Positions 13,399 to 27,100 of a stretch of 64,000 nucleotides of DNA are shown piece after piece (within the stretch, counting starts at the first letter, position 1; each line of letters opens with the position of its first letter). Both the position numbers and the translations under genes were made by a program. The notes under the pieces were generated by a model. That model made no database searches, had not been told where the DNA came from, and saw only the letters and a program-made list of their open reading frames with translations. Origin of the DNA: Sordaria brevicollis (Eukaryota; Ascomycota; Sordariomycetes; Sordariales; Sordariaceae); the NCBI GenBank assembly GCA_033439795.1, contig JAUTDP010000001.1, forward strand, positions 4,836,001 to 4,900,000, written 5' to 3'.

Positions 13399-16300
13399 GT
13401 GGCCTCTTTCAAACCACTTGTGAACGGAACTTTTGGAAAGGAAAGGGAAAAAAGGAAATTTTTTATGATGGGACTGAACGAAAATCATGGATCGGAGTTG
13501 GGGTTTGCCATGCTATGTTTAAACCGAGCAGGCTTGGGTTCTTTTGGCGTTTGAGTTTTATTTTCTAGATGGCGGATTTCATGACTTTCCATGCGCATAT
13601 ACCATTGGTGAATTCATATCCTATCTGTCGATTCACAAACTTGTTTCTCTCTTGCAACGTGCCTTGAAGTGACTGCCAAGTTCGGATATCTGCTTTCAGC
13701 TCGTTGCATACAGATTGGACGAAGGTCCTTGCGGTCTGTAAGTGCGCACACGTCCTACCAACTTTAGTCTGAAGAACTTGGAACTAACTTGGGGCATAGG
13801 GAGATGTTTCGGGACTCTGAAGCGGCCATAGCCACGATGGCAGATGTCGGTAACCGCGATGTTGGCAGAAACTTCACGGTACACAAGATATGAAGTCATG
13901 ATCATCGTTATGTTCGACAGCAGAAGAACGCCTGATAATGCCATAATAATGCCATCCTGGACGGATTTTTACAACCGACTTTGAAGTTTCAAAGATTCCG
14001 ATACTGCCTCCCTTCATTAAACTTTCCTATCCCCTAGCTCACCTGACTCATCGATCCTGCAACGCAACACCGGTAAGCCGTTGAACGGAATACTTTCTGG
14101 TACAAACTACAAAGCAACTACACACGCCGCAAACATTACCTGTTATGTTATGGGTAGCATTGCCGCTTTGTTTTAGCTTTTTTTTTGTGTTCAATATTCC
14201 CTCCCGCGTCCCCCCTTTCACTTTTGGTTGCTCACGAGGAATAGGAAGGAGGGGAAGGATTCGGACGGGCCGTGTATGACGGCGGTTTACAAGTAAGAAG
14301 CTTATTGCTAGGTGTTGTTGGGGGTGGCAGATGCGGCGGTCAGGCCCTGGTCATGTGAGACGGTTCTTCGGTTGTTGGGAATATCGAACAACGCTGTTGG
14401 CTTGCCCTTCAATGGAAAGAAAACTGTGCCGTTGTGGCTTTTTTGCTTATTCTTCCTACTAAGACTAGGGCTTACTCCGTTGACCGAGGCGTCATTACAG
14501 TAGTATCACGATCACGGATCGACATAAGAAGGCTTGTGAGGCTGGCTGACTGGGTCGATAGTGTTGGAAGGCATTCTTACCGTTGAAGAATATTGGGATG
14601 TGACCTTCAGCATTCGTTCTGATCTAAAGTCCACGGCTCTTCTAGAACGTAGGTGGCGGTTTGGTGGCATCGTCGGCATGACTCGATGTGAACTCGACAT
14701 GTGGTTGCGCGATTCTCGATGTTAAGGGAGCTAGGAGCGTCCTGGATCATACATGCTATACCGTATGGAAAGTGTATGGTGCTTGACGCTCTTTGTTTTC
14801 TCCCAGTTCATGATCTAGGATCCGGGATTTGTCCCTGTCTCCGTGATGCTTCGCTGAAGTGAGCTCACATGGGATCTCGGAATAATAGTTTGATCTTCTG
14901 TTCCTATCCGACGACCCTGGGTCAGGTAGAGGCTGTGATGGTTCCGATGCAATTTTGCGCTCCCTCTTGAACAACCGGAGCAAATATTGTATGCTCATCA
15001 CACCTTTATCACCGTATGCGTGCCTGAAGTTTGAATTCCGTCACCGGAGAGAAGCTGGTTTGTTTGGTATCTGTTAGAGCAGTAAATGGCCACTAACTGT
15101 TTTTTTGCGCTCAGTAGCATGCTGGCTGTTAAGATAACGATAGGGATTAGCATCCGCAGCAAGCAAACGACCATGTTGCCTGGTCCCGTGCCACTCCTTC
15201 AGCTTCCTCTGTACAACCTCGCCATCCGAAAAAGGATGATATCGAAAAAAGTTGGGGAAGCACCGAAGTCAAAAATCCATGGGTGTTGAAACAATAGCTT
15301 GTGGTGGCGATGCCTTTCTTCTTTTACTTCCCTTCGCCTCCAAAATCATTATACCCTCGCTAAGCATATCCAACCCTCGACCGACGTAACCACACTCCCC
15401 CACGGGGAACAGCCTTTTGCTTACGGGTCCCGTCGTGTCACCTTTTGTGCTAGTGTCACTTCTTTCCATTCTCGGATCATCAAAAACATCAGCAATCAAC
15501 ACGTTCAAACGGACCCAACAAGCAGGAAACTATGAAACGGACCGAGACGAAACCGAGAACGGGTGTAACGCGGGGAGGAGGTAAATGTGCGACCGTGCCA
15601 TGAACTTATTTTGTCCGAGTCCGGGTTTGTGTGGTCTTGTGGTCAGTGACACCAGATTACATACACCTGTGAATGGGGGATACAAAGAACACGAGGGTTC
15701 GGAGCCTGTCCTTCTGGGAAACACGGGAAGCGATATTCTTAGATGTGCACATTTGACTGGACGTGTGACATTCCACAAGCGAGTCCATCAAGTAAGGTAC
15801 GGTGTAAGGCGATGCTCGTGTCACCGAGGTGAGGACCAATGGAATTCTTTTTCTTTCAATCGAATTGCTGATGCCTTGTAGGGTTGGGCCGAACAGACAG
15901 CTGAATCTGGGCGTCGCAAGGCAATCATTATTTGATGTCTTTCATGATATCTTGGGAATCGTTCAAGTAGAATCTTACGGCTGCATGTAGAGGTACGGTG
16001 TACCAACGTGCATACAACGGCAGGTGCCAATTGCTTGGGTGCATCCCTTCCCTTCCAGACAGGGAATTTCTCCGACAAAATCAACACCATTGCATGGAAG
16101 CGACGATATTCAGCTCGTGACTATCGTGAGGCTGTCGAGTCGCACCTTCCCGCTTGGAACTTTGAGTGAAAACTATTCGCTTCTAGACCGTTGTGCTGAC
16201 GAAAACGGGAAATTACCGTCGGTCGACATCCAATTTTCCATTCAAGTTATCTTGCTTAGGTTGTGTTCCATTGCGCGGCTGGACGAAACTCTTACTCCTC

Positions 16301-19114
16301 TCAAAAGATTGCCCACGGAGAGAGCGCTTGACGACGCGGCGAAGCTGTTACAGTCACCTAGGCATCGACGTCGCACTCGACCAGACTTATTGATCGAATA
16401 CCTATTCGCACTCGGTTGCCAGGGTTCAATCCCTTGTCGTTCGGCTAAGCATCAAAAGGGGCTCGTTATCCGTAGCTTGTTGAGCACCGCCTCAGCCCTA
16501 CCGAGTAAGCACTGTAGGTAGAGCCCCAGACAACGGGCCGTTCCATTATCATTAAACCTTTGCCATGTGGGTGCTAACTTCCAACACCCAACAGAGCCGT
16601 TGGCGTTTCTGAAGGATTCGAGCCGCAGGCAGCGAGAAGATTGAGGCAACGACAAGATTGAACGTCTTGACTGCCATGCGGGCTTGAACCCTTAAATCAC
16701 GTTCAACAGGGACAATTTTCCCCGATCATTCCATCCCAACAACGACTCCCGATGCACAGACGGATAAGCAACATGCTATTGGCATAATACATACCGTACA
16801 TGATAAAGCCGTCAAGCCACCACCCGCTGTCACGTTGTCAACTGCCTTGGGCGTAAGATATGCACTGCGTTACTCGTTCCCCAGATGTCCTTTCCCGCTC
16901 TTTGACCATACGGACTGGCCGCCACGAGAACGAAATTGAGGTTTCCACCTCCTCTGCAACGAACATCATCTTACCTGCTTCAGGGCTGAATGCAACCCCG
17001 AAATGCGGGAGAGCGGCAGAAACGGCAGGCCGGTTGAAGACCACACTGGAGACCGACTTCCATTCGTTCGCCATGACGATGACTGCCTTCCGTGCCTTTT
17101 CTCTGACGTCTCCCCTTTCTCAGAATATCGTTATCATTGGAGGCCACATATGTGATCGGATCGTGAAGAGTGTCCAGTTGCGTCGAATATGGGGGCTTGA
17201 TGGCGTCCACTCAACGTCTCTGTCCTGCCGTCATCCCTCCGGACATGAATCGCCTTGTGATGAGCCGAAATAAAGATGACGACAACGACAATGGCCACAA
17301 TGGGGGCTGTTTGTGATACGGAGTATCTAGCACAGAAATGCTACCTTGTCTCTGAGCACTCGCGCATTGCCAACGACGATCAGTAAAAGACAACAAGTTG
17401 AGGACGAAATAAAGACGGAGGAAAAAGGGATTGAGAAGTGTCCTCGCAGGTTGTGTCTAGCACTCGTCCAGTGGCTTTGGGCACGTCCTATCACCACCTA
17501 AGTGCTAGCTTCGTTTTCAGGCCAATAGGATCGACGATGGCATCTCTAAGCCAAGAAGCGCAGGGGAGGTCAGCCACTCAATGATCGACGTCCAATGGCA
17601 GCTTGATCGCTGGCTGCTCGCTACCCCATTGCCCAGGGCTCAAGACCTCTTCCGGACAATACGGAGAGCCTTCCGTTCACATTCCCGGACAAGAGCTGCA
17701 ACACTCGGTCAAAAATGCTTTTTCGACAGTAAAACTACAGAATAGCTTCACGGCGTTATCCTCGTATCAACAAAGTCGGCGTGATCTGGCAACCAAAGCT
17801 GCCAGGGACTCAGCAAAGACCAAAGCCTCAGAGTCACATGTCAAACTTCGGTTATTTCCATGTCAGAAAGAGCCTCAGATATGTTCGCCAAGCGAAAGCA
17901 AAATCTGATGCTAATCGACGTGGATAGCGGCGAGGACAAGTCGCGATGGGGCCCTCGAGAATTCAGCTCGGTCCTCGTTTGGTTCTGAACCTGCCATGTC
18001 AGTTCGATCATGGAGATGGATGACGGAGTACCCGGCTTTTCTACTCCGAGCCAAACGACTCCGTACACGACATATCTTGATACGCATACTCGGTAGGAAC
18101 CATCGTCAAACAAGAATGGAAAAGGCAATGCACCGTTTTGGTTATTGCAGTCATTGTGGCTTGCAACTCCACACGGACTGCCCCCTCCCCATCCTTCGGG
18201 AAACATGAGGCTTGCAGTTCGTGTACCCACACCATTCTTGATGGTCGGCTACAATCAACATCTTCGACTCGCACTCCTCACATGCTGGTGCCATGCCGTT
18301 CCCCATTGAACATTTTCGGTGGATGTCCAGACGCTAGCAACGCACTCGGCCTCCATACCCCTTGCAACCCTCCATTCTCGTGCCTGGAGACGGACCCCGG
18401 CCAATGGTGATTTGCACGTCCCGCGATAAAGTATTTTTGTTTCTCAGCGCAGCCTCGGCGAACCAGGGCGCCAGGTTCAACCCACAATCGAGCTGACACT
18501 GCGCCCTCTCGATACTGCGAACGAAGCCATGAGAGAAGAGCCGGGGAGCCTTTTTCGTCTGTCTCCACACGAAGTATTGGATTCTCGAACTGAACGGATA
18601 CAGACCGACACAGTGTACAGCCCTCCTCCTCAACCTATACCTGTCAAAATGGGTAGGACTATACGCTAGTTCGGGATACATGCCTGTACATTGTCCAGCC
18701 GCACTTCTATGGAGCTTCTTTAGAAACGTTCATTGTTCTTTTGCCTAGATGGGCTAGAACGGTGCCACGTTATGGCGTCCCCATCAGACAATTCGGATAT
18801 CAGGGACCAGGGAAGAACGTATTGTCGTTCCAGCCACGGCAAGTATATATCAAATCGTTGCCTCTCACCTGGTCTCAAAGGTCTGAGATGTTTTTTCACA
18901 TCCCGGTTTACTCTCACCTCTTCCCTAGCGGTGTTTTCTTGGCCTTCCTTACTATCAGCATATACCCTTTCTCTTTACATTCCTGTATTTGACGAAACAT
19001 AGACTACATTATACCTATTGTGTCAACAACTACGGGCTCTTCACTGACGCATTTAACCTCAGTCCTTTCAGAATAGTTGGCCAGGAAAACCTGATATTGT
19101 TTCAAGACTCAAAA
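13399..19114. other. Gene-poor intergenic region, 5.7 kb
   Basis: Starts with the am 3' UTR and ends with the leader of the GMC oxidoreductase gene. The longest open frames (16024-16521 plus, 16860-17273 plus, 17841-18230 minus) show no domain, no codon bias and no intron pattern that extends them. Base composition is ordinary and not RIP-like. I see no RNA gene. Undetected non-coding transcripts are possible. Confidence 0.55.
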
Positions 19115-22100
19115 ATGGATAGGTTACCGGTCAATAGCCCACACGGGGCCCCGTCACCTCCGCCCACCCCGGCCTTTAATGGTCCTCAACTCGGAGTGAA
19201 GACCGAAACTACCTACACTGGCTCTGCACAGACCAACGGCGACTCAGACACCTCCTTTACCGGATCACCCGACTCTGACTTTCCCCCTACTCCTCGTAGG
19301 AGCCCCAAGCAACAGGCCCGGAATCTGCCTCGGCCCAACCATGTGTCTCACCAGATTCCAACAGAGCGTATCCATGATCACCAAGCTGGCGGACCTCGCG
19401 CCCGGGCAAACGCCAAGGTGCGCAGCTATGCGGTCGACCAAGACCGTCAACCGTTCCCGAGGATCTCAAAGCCTGTGGAACTTATACAGGTCTCCTATGA
19501 TGTTGTTGTTATCGGATCAGGCTATGGTGGTGGTGTTGCGGCGTCACGCATGGCTCGCACAGGGTCGTCGGTGTGTGTCCTTGAGCGTGGCCGTGAGAAG
19601 TGGCCTGGCGAGTACCCTACTGGTGCTGCGGACGCTTTCAAGGAACTCCATACATCCGGTACCTTTGCCCCGGGGTCTACGAATGGTATACCCGTTGAGA
19701 CGGGCGATCCCACCGGCATGTATCACTTGATTTTTGGAAAGGGTCAGAATGCTGTCGTGGCTAATGGTATGTATACTTATGCGAAGCTTGTTTGAAACCA
19801 GCTGACTTGGAATTATAGGTCTCGGCGGCACAAGTCTGATGAACGCCAACGTCTTCATGGAGGCCGATAAGGGAACCTTGGCTATGAAGGCCTGGCCTCC
19901 CCAGATCCGGAACAAGGTGGACGAATTGGACAAGTGTAAGTTGAAAGATCCCATTCTCAAATTTACTACGGGGTACCAATTCCTTAAAGGATGTGTGCTA
20001 ATCTTTTTGTTTTCCAGACTACGAGAAGGTCGAGAAAGTACTTGAACCAACAGAGTACCCCGATGACTGGCCTGAGCTTCCTAAAGCCAAGCTACTCAAG
20101 AAACAAGCCCAGTATATGGGATATGGTGACAGATGGAGGAAAGTCAAACAGACAACACGCTTCCAGAATGGCCCGAACAGCTGCGGCGTTGAGATGTCAG
20201 CATCGGCTTTGACTGGCCAGGACGCCACTGGTGTCAATGATGGCTCAAAGACCACCACTTTGGTCACTTACCTGGCTGATGCCTGGAACTGGGGTGCTGA
20301 ACTGTTCTGTGAGTGTGAGGTGCGGTACATTGAAAAAGCTAGGGACGAAGATGGTCACGACGACGGCTATCTCGTCTACTTTGCCTGGCATGGCCGTAAC
20401 CGTGGCCACTTCAAAGCAAACCTCCATGGCGACCTGATGTGGGTTCGGGCACGGAAAGCAGTTTTCCTGGGCGCTGGCGCCCTTGCCACTCCTGAAATCC
20501 TGCTTAGAAGCAAAGCCATGGGTCTTGAGATGAGCAACCTGGTCGGCCAAAATATGAGTGGTAACGGCGACATCCTGGCGTTTGGGTAAGCTCATGAATC
20601 CTTGTCTAATTGATCCCGAACAGAATGAAAGCTAACATCAGATGAAAAGCTATAACACCAACGAGACCGTGAACGGCATTGGCCGCGCCTACCCTTCGCC
20701 ATATAACCCGATTGGCCCTTGCATTACGAGTGTCATCGACTGCAGACATAACCTAGAGAATCCTCTAGACGGGTTCGTTATCGAAGAGGGTTCAGTACCT
20801 CACGCTCTCGCACCTTTCCTACAGGCAATGCTAGACTTGATGCCAGGAAGCGAAGAACCCGAGAATCTGTCTATCCTTGACAAGACACACTCCGCTCTAG
20901 CTCGCTATGGTAGCCGGTTCTTGGGCCCTTACTTCAAAAAGGGTGCCATTGCGAGGACACAGGTTTACCTCATCATGTCTCATGACAGTAAGCGCTCCAA
21001 AAAGAAAGCTCGCACAAACCCACATCGTAAAGCTAACACCCCCATAGGTAACCAGGCGATGCTCACCTTGGAAAATGATAAGCCGGTTCTTGAGTTCCTC
21101 GGCGTTGGCCGAAGTGATCATGTCAAAAAGCTCAATGCCCTTCTGGCACAAGCTACGCAAGCTGTTGGTGGCACATATGTTAAGAATCCATTTGATGCTA
21201 TGCTGGGTAACCAGCAAGTAACAGTCCATCCTATCGGGTATGTTCCTCCTCTCATTACCCCAGAAAGTTTGTACAGGTTATGTTCTTCGAATGGTTAGGC
21301 TAACACAAACTTTAAACTTACAGTGGAGCTTGTATGGCCCGAGACAATACGGGTCGGACGGGTGTCACCAACCATGTGGGTGAGGTGTTCACAGGACTCG
21401 GAAGTGAGACCCATGACGGCCTTATCGTCACTGACGCTGCGGTGATTCCCACTGCTTTGGGTGCCAATCCCTTCGCCACCATTGCTGCCCTAGCAGAGCG
21501 GTCGGTTGAAGCGTACTGCCAGCGCCAGGGCTTGCAGATCAGCGAGGAAGAGAACGGCATCCTTGATCTCTTCGGCGAGCCACAACACAAGCCCAAGCAG
21601 CATTTGCCACAGAGGGTTGTCTCGAAGATTGAGGCCGTGGAAGAGGGATACAGTCTTGGTTACGCAACCCGAGCCATCCAAATGGCTAAGGAGCTTTGCT
21701 CGAGTGGCATGGGCTTCACTGAGGTCATGTCTGGGTTTATTCACTACGACCCCAATTTAAAGACGGATGAGCGACCTACATACGAGCTTGCCTACCGAAC
21801 TGCCAAATCGCTTTGCGAAAGTGCTCGCTTCTTCCTGAGTGTGCAGGCTTTCGACACCCTCAGAACCCTTTCACACGCTCAACATCGGGCCATGCTTACG
21901 GGTACCTTTGTGTGCCCCTCGATTCCTGGCTCGCCGTTCATGGTTCGGAGAGGTGAATTCAACCTGTTCATCATTGATGACAAGGCACCTGGGACTCGGA
22001 ACTTGACTTATGACTTCGATATGACCGGCGTTGATGGCAGGAGGCTTCACTTTCACGGTTACAAGGTTGTTGATTCGTCTGTTGCACTGAACCCTCTACA

Positions 22101-23550
22101 GTTCTGGCGTTCGACTAGCACACTCTACGTGACAGTCAGCGAGCATGTACCAGGAATGTGCAGCAATCTTGACGACGAAAACGCTTGGAGGCATGGCAAG
22201 GTGCTCGCCAAGGGCATTATGAATATCCAGCCGAAGGATTTCCTGTCCGAGATCATGACCATGACACCAACAGGCAGCAACCTCTTGAAGAAGGCGGCTA
22301 GTGCGGCCAGCTTCCTCACCTTCTTCACCCGCAAGTCTCTCTCCCTCTTCATGGCGCCGTTGACTCCGCTCGAGTACCCAAGGATGTTGCCGACAGGCTA
22401 CGTCAACAACACACCGCCAACAAAATCTTTTGCCATCTACGCCGACGATGGAGTATGCACTCGCCTGCATATGTGGGAACCAACTCACTACCCTGATAAC
22501 GACAAGAAGAACATCAAGAACCTCTTCATGGTTCCCGGTGCGGCAGTTGACCATCACATCTTCGCCCTGCCTACCATCCGGTACAACGCCGTCAACTACT
22601 TCAGACGTGCCGGCTACCGTGTGTTCATCACGGTCCACCGTATTGGCCAGCTCATGGTTGCCGAGAACAGCTGGACTACCTATGATGCCCGTCTTGACAT
22701 CAAGGCTTGCATGCAATACATCCGTGAGCATTACGGTCGTGAGAAGATCTACACCATCGCGCACTGTATGGGCAGCGTCGCCCTCTCGACCGGCATGCTC
22801 GACGGCACCATCCCGACCGACTGGTTCCTCGGCGTCTCCTGCTCCCAAGTCTTCATGAACCCTATCTGGGCGCGGATGAACATGTTCAAGGCCACCAGTG
22901 GCCCCTACGACAAGATCTACAAGGCTCTCGCCGGCAACTGGTTCAGCTGCAGTACCAGCCGCGACGACAGCTACGTCCAGCAGGCGCTCAACCAGCTCCT
23001 GCGCCTCTACCCCCAGCCGCGTAAAGAAATCTGCAACAACGCGGCCTGCCACCGCACCAGTCTGGTGTTCGGCCGGTGCTGGAACCATAACAACCTGAAT
23101 GAGGCTACGCACAGGCAGATCGACCGCTTCTTCGGCGGCGTCAACATGAAGTTGCTCCACTTGCTCATGAAGCAAGGCGCCGTTGGCCACGTCATGGCCA
23201 ACGAGCCGTTGTACCAGCAGCTCGACACGCCTGAGAACATCCAGCGACTTAAGGGTATTCCGTTCCTGCTGTTTGTCGGTCGTGATCAGGCCGTGCTGTC
23301 GCCCGAGGCGACGGAGCGCACGTACGAGATCTTGCGCGACACTTTTGGTACCGACGACACTAGCTATAAGAGGCGCGTGGTGCCGGGCTATGGACACTTG
23401 GATGTGTGGATGGGCCGCAACGCCTGGAAGGATGTCTATCCGTTTGTGAGGGAGGAGGTGGATAGGGTGTGCAGAGGGGAGTCGTACAAGTTTGTGGAGC
23501 CGAATGATGTGTTTAAGCAGATGGTTGATTCTGGGGAGTTACTTTATTGA
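19115..23550 (+). CDS. GMC cholesterol-oxidase-like oxidoreductase fused to alpha/beta-hydrolase
   Basis: Six exons (19115-19766, 19819-19935, 20018-20585, 20650-20987, 21048-21237, 21324-23550) encode 1363 residues. A Pro/Ser-rich leader of about 125 residues precedes the FAD-binding motif VVVIGSGYGGGVAASRMA (about 130-147). The GMC substrate and C-terminal FAD parts follow, with TNHVGEVFTGLG and GANPFATIAALAERS resembling the catalytic-His region of cholesterol oxidases. From about residue 700 comes a linker and then an alpha/beta-hydrolase with elbow AHCMGS (Cys1103) and a late His region PGYGHLDVW. Large proteins of this kind are known in fungi and bacteria. The substrate is unproven; a sterol or other hydrophobic alcohol is inferred. 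Intron 3 needs the acceptor AAAAG at 20649, because the nearer CAG would bring TGA into frame. No signal peptide. The gene converges on the polymerase delta gene. Confidence 0.88.
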
Positions 23551-24168
23551 GTGATGGGGAAGGAGATGACAGCGACGATGATGGACTATGATGATGATTT
23601 TGGATATTTGGCGATTTATTGTGTCGTTCATGATGGGTATTTCGTTTTGGTTTATACGGGTACGGCGTCTGGAGCTTGGTCTTTTTGCCGAGAGGATGAA
23701 GCTATTCAAGTCGGACGTGAGGTTGATACCATGATAGAGATGTGTGCGTGTAGATAGGCGGTGATGAACAAGAATAAGACACTGGCTGGTCCAGATCATT
23801 ACATTAACATATCTTCCGAGACATCCACTCCGATAGTGCTGAGAAGCCATTGTCGCGAAGTGTCATATAGTCTCAAACGTCTTGACTATGATTAATACCC
23901 GAGGGACCAAGAACATGTATATATTTTTCTCAGAGCAAGATCATTCCATACTTTCCCCCTATAAAATGTGTAACATTCCCCAACTGCTTATGATCATGAC
24001 AATAATTTCGTTCCAAAACGCCTCAGCATACCAATGTGCTACTTTTTACACTTGGTTTAGACAGCCTTTACCCATCCCATACATCCCACATAAACAAATG
24101 CTATACCCATACTTGACCACCCCGTATCAAACACCCAAACATACCTAGGCACATTCGAATCCTCTCCT
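23551..24168. other. Convergent intergenic region
   Basis: 618 nt between two converging genes. It should hold both 3' UTRs and is AT-richer towards 24.1 kb. No gene seen. Confidence 0.6.
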
Positions 24169-27100
24169 TTACCACATAGCAGCCGCGTCAAAATCAAACC
24201 TCTGCAACTCCTTATTCGCATCCTCCAGATCCTTCTTCGCCTTCATGCGCATGTAGAAGATGGGACAATCCTTACTACTGCAAATGACCTCGCAGTGCAT
24301 AGACCCCTGGCACCTCTGACACTGCGTCCAGAGCCTGCCGAACCTGATTTCCAAATCCGACACCTTGTCCAGCGTCTTCTTGTACAGCTCGCCTACTCTT
24401 GGAGCGTCATCAGCGCAGACGGCGCCCTGGCTTTCTTCTTTGCCAGTCAGCGGCTTCTTGCAGCCCATGCACGTCTGCGTCTTCTTGGCGAACTTCATTA
24501 GACCGCCGATGGTGGGCGCGGCGACCGAGACGACGCGCGTGTGGTCGCCAGTCAGGAGCGACTTGGCCTTGCTTTCGCCCAGAATGGGCTCGAAGATACG
24601 GCCCAGGGGTTTGGCCAGCTGGTTGTCGAGGTAGTACCTGGTGTCGATAGGCACGTTGTGCTCAAGCACGTAGATGGGGTCCTCGGACCGCTCGAAGTTC
24701 TTGGAGCCTGTGGCGCCCTTGACCATGACGTAGGCGACACGGTCGCCCAGGCCTGGCGCGGAACCGGCGTCGCGCTTCTTCATGCGCTGGGCAAGCTCGA
24801 CGTGGGCTTGTTTGGCGTCGTAGTTCTCTTTAGTGAGGGCCTTGGTGATGACGAGCTTGGACATGTCGATCTTGTTTTGCAAGAGGTCGGCGATGGTGTC
24901 CTTGACATATCTGGAGGCAAGGAGTTAGTAAGGTGTTGACTAGAGTGGAGATTATTGTTGGGGAATTTCTTACGCTTGAGCTCCAGGGACGTCTTGGTCG
25001 ATCAGGATCATTCTAAGAACCTTCTCGATGACTGTCTGGACGAGCAAGCAATTGTCACGACGGACCGTCTCGATACCCTTGGTGTCCATCTTGTCGTACT
25101 TCTCAGGTTTGGTCCAGTACAGACCCGCATAACGCTTCTTGTTGATGAGAAGGTAGGGGAAATAGACCTTTTCGAACTCCAGCTTGATGGGCTTGATGAA
25201 CTTGCCCGAGACATACTCGGAGGCATCTTGGCCGAGCTTCATGGCCTCGGCAAGATCCTTGGTTCCAAACTTGACCATGACGGAATCGGTATCACCATAA
25301 ATGACCTGAGCATCATGAGAATAGCCATTGGTAATCGTGTACCGCTCCTCTACCTCCTTCTTGGTCCTCTCAATCATCTGACGACCGAAACTGGTGACAC
25401 TACTGGCGATTTCCAAGCAGGGCAATTTACCGTTTGTGGCACCGGTCAAACCGTAAACAGAGTTGGCACTAATCTTCAAGGCCAGCTGACGACCGTTTAG
25501 CACCGCCTTCTTGAATGGGTCCTTCTCAACGGCCAACTCCCGCTTGGCTTGCTTTCTGGCAGAGAGCAATTCCTCCAAAATCTGCGCTAAGAGACCCTTT
25601 CTCTGCTTAGTCGTGACAAACATGTCTCCGTTAGGAGTAACGATGTAGTCCTCGTCCTTCTTTAAGTTCCACCTCTCGATATCCCGCTTCTTGATGAGCG
25701 TTGTGTAACAGAGGTTATGTGCCTGCATGATACTGGGGTACAGTGAAGCGAAGTCCAGAGTGGCAATGGGCACATCATAGTAGCCTCTTGTGGGCTCAAT
25801 GACAGTAGCACCTTCGTACTGCTCTTCCGAGGACTCGGGGCGCAGGTTGGGAATCACGAGCTTCTGCTCTAGAGCCTTACGGAATAGCTGACTCAAGAAC
25901 TTGACTTGCTGACCTCTTGCCAAGAGAAAGTTAAATGGCACACCCGTGACTCTTGCCATTTCCGTGTAGTTTTCGAGACACGATAGCTTGTCCATCAACC
26001 TTTGTGGTAGATAGGCATCCTTCAAACAGTAGAGTGCAAGACGTCGCCTGGATTCTGGTGTGCCTTCGAACAACTCCGTGATCATGGAATGATGAACGTC
26101 TTCCTTCTGCTCTCCTAAGAAGTGTGAGCAAACAGAGTTGAGAGTGTAACTTCTTAGCTGATAGTCGCGTTGTACCAGCTGTAGCATGTCGAGCTGAAGA
26201 CGTCCGTTGGTGTTTGTCGCCTTGGTGTCGCGGTTGCCCATCTGCTTGCTGGAGAAGTTTGTCTCCTTTGCCACCGACCGGACCCTTGTACGGGACCAGA
26301 AGTCGAAGTCCTTGACTTTAAGGTGTTTGGCTCGGTCGAGAAGGTATGGGAAATCGAAGTTGGCAATATTGTAGCCGATGATGATATCCGGATCAACCCG
26401 TTCCAGGAAGTTACGCCATTCGCGTAGCATGTCCTCCTCCTTGTCAAAAGCGAGAATCTGGGTAGCCACGATCGGGCTAGTTGTGTCAAGACAGAACACA
26501 TTCCGGACGAATGGCTTCTTCTCTCCGTACTTGGTGACAATGTTGGCGATCTGAATGACTGAATCGTGTTGCGGTTCGGGAAAGATACCCTTGCGGCCAG
26601 CGCACTCGATATCGAAAGACAGGATTCGAAGAGGTGCCATCTTGGACCATTCGCCAACCGGCTTGTGTGCTATTAGGTCACGGTAGCTCATCTCGGCTTC
26701 GATCTGACAGTTGGAGTGTTTATCGGTGACAAGCTGATAGGTACCTGCGGGAGCCTCCACCCAAGACATACCAGCAATCTGATCTTTGTTAGCCTGAGGA
26801 TCTTCAGAGTAGTGTAATGGGGTTAACATACCGAGCAATCAACCATAAACCGAAGCAAATACTGGATATCATCAAAGGTCATAATAGACCCATCGCTCTT
26901 CCACATGCCCTTCCAGTTGGCCTTGTTTGTTTCAATCAATCTTCGGACTCTGGGGAGGAACTTGGGGTCGTTGACGGTGACCTTGATGTACGGATTTTGT
27001 GTGTTGCCTTGGAAGCCATACATGTTCTCGCGCATCGTCAAGGTGACCGAGTGGATGGCTGGTTGTGGTAGGGCGAGCTGCGTCTCGAGGAACGCCCTGT

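Noticed and set aside
14044..14050. TGACTCA, a CPC-1/GCN4-type site
   Set aside because: It lies 650 nt downstream of am and far from any other start codon; a chance match is likely.
16421..16460. T-arm-like GGGTTCAATCCC
   Set aside because: No matching acceptor stem or D-arm upstream.
16024..16521. 165-codon open frame in the gene-poor region
   Set aside because: No codon bias, no motif, and overlapping frames of similar length.
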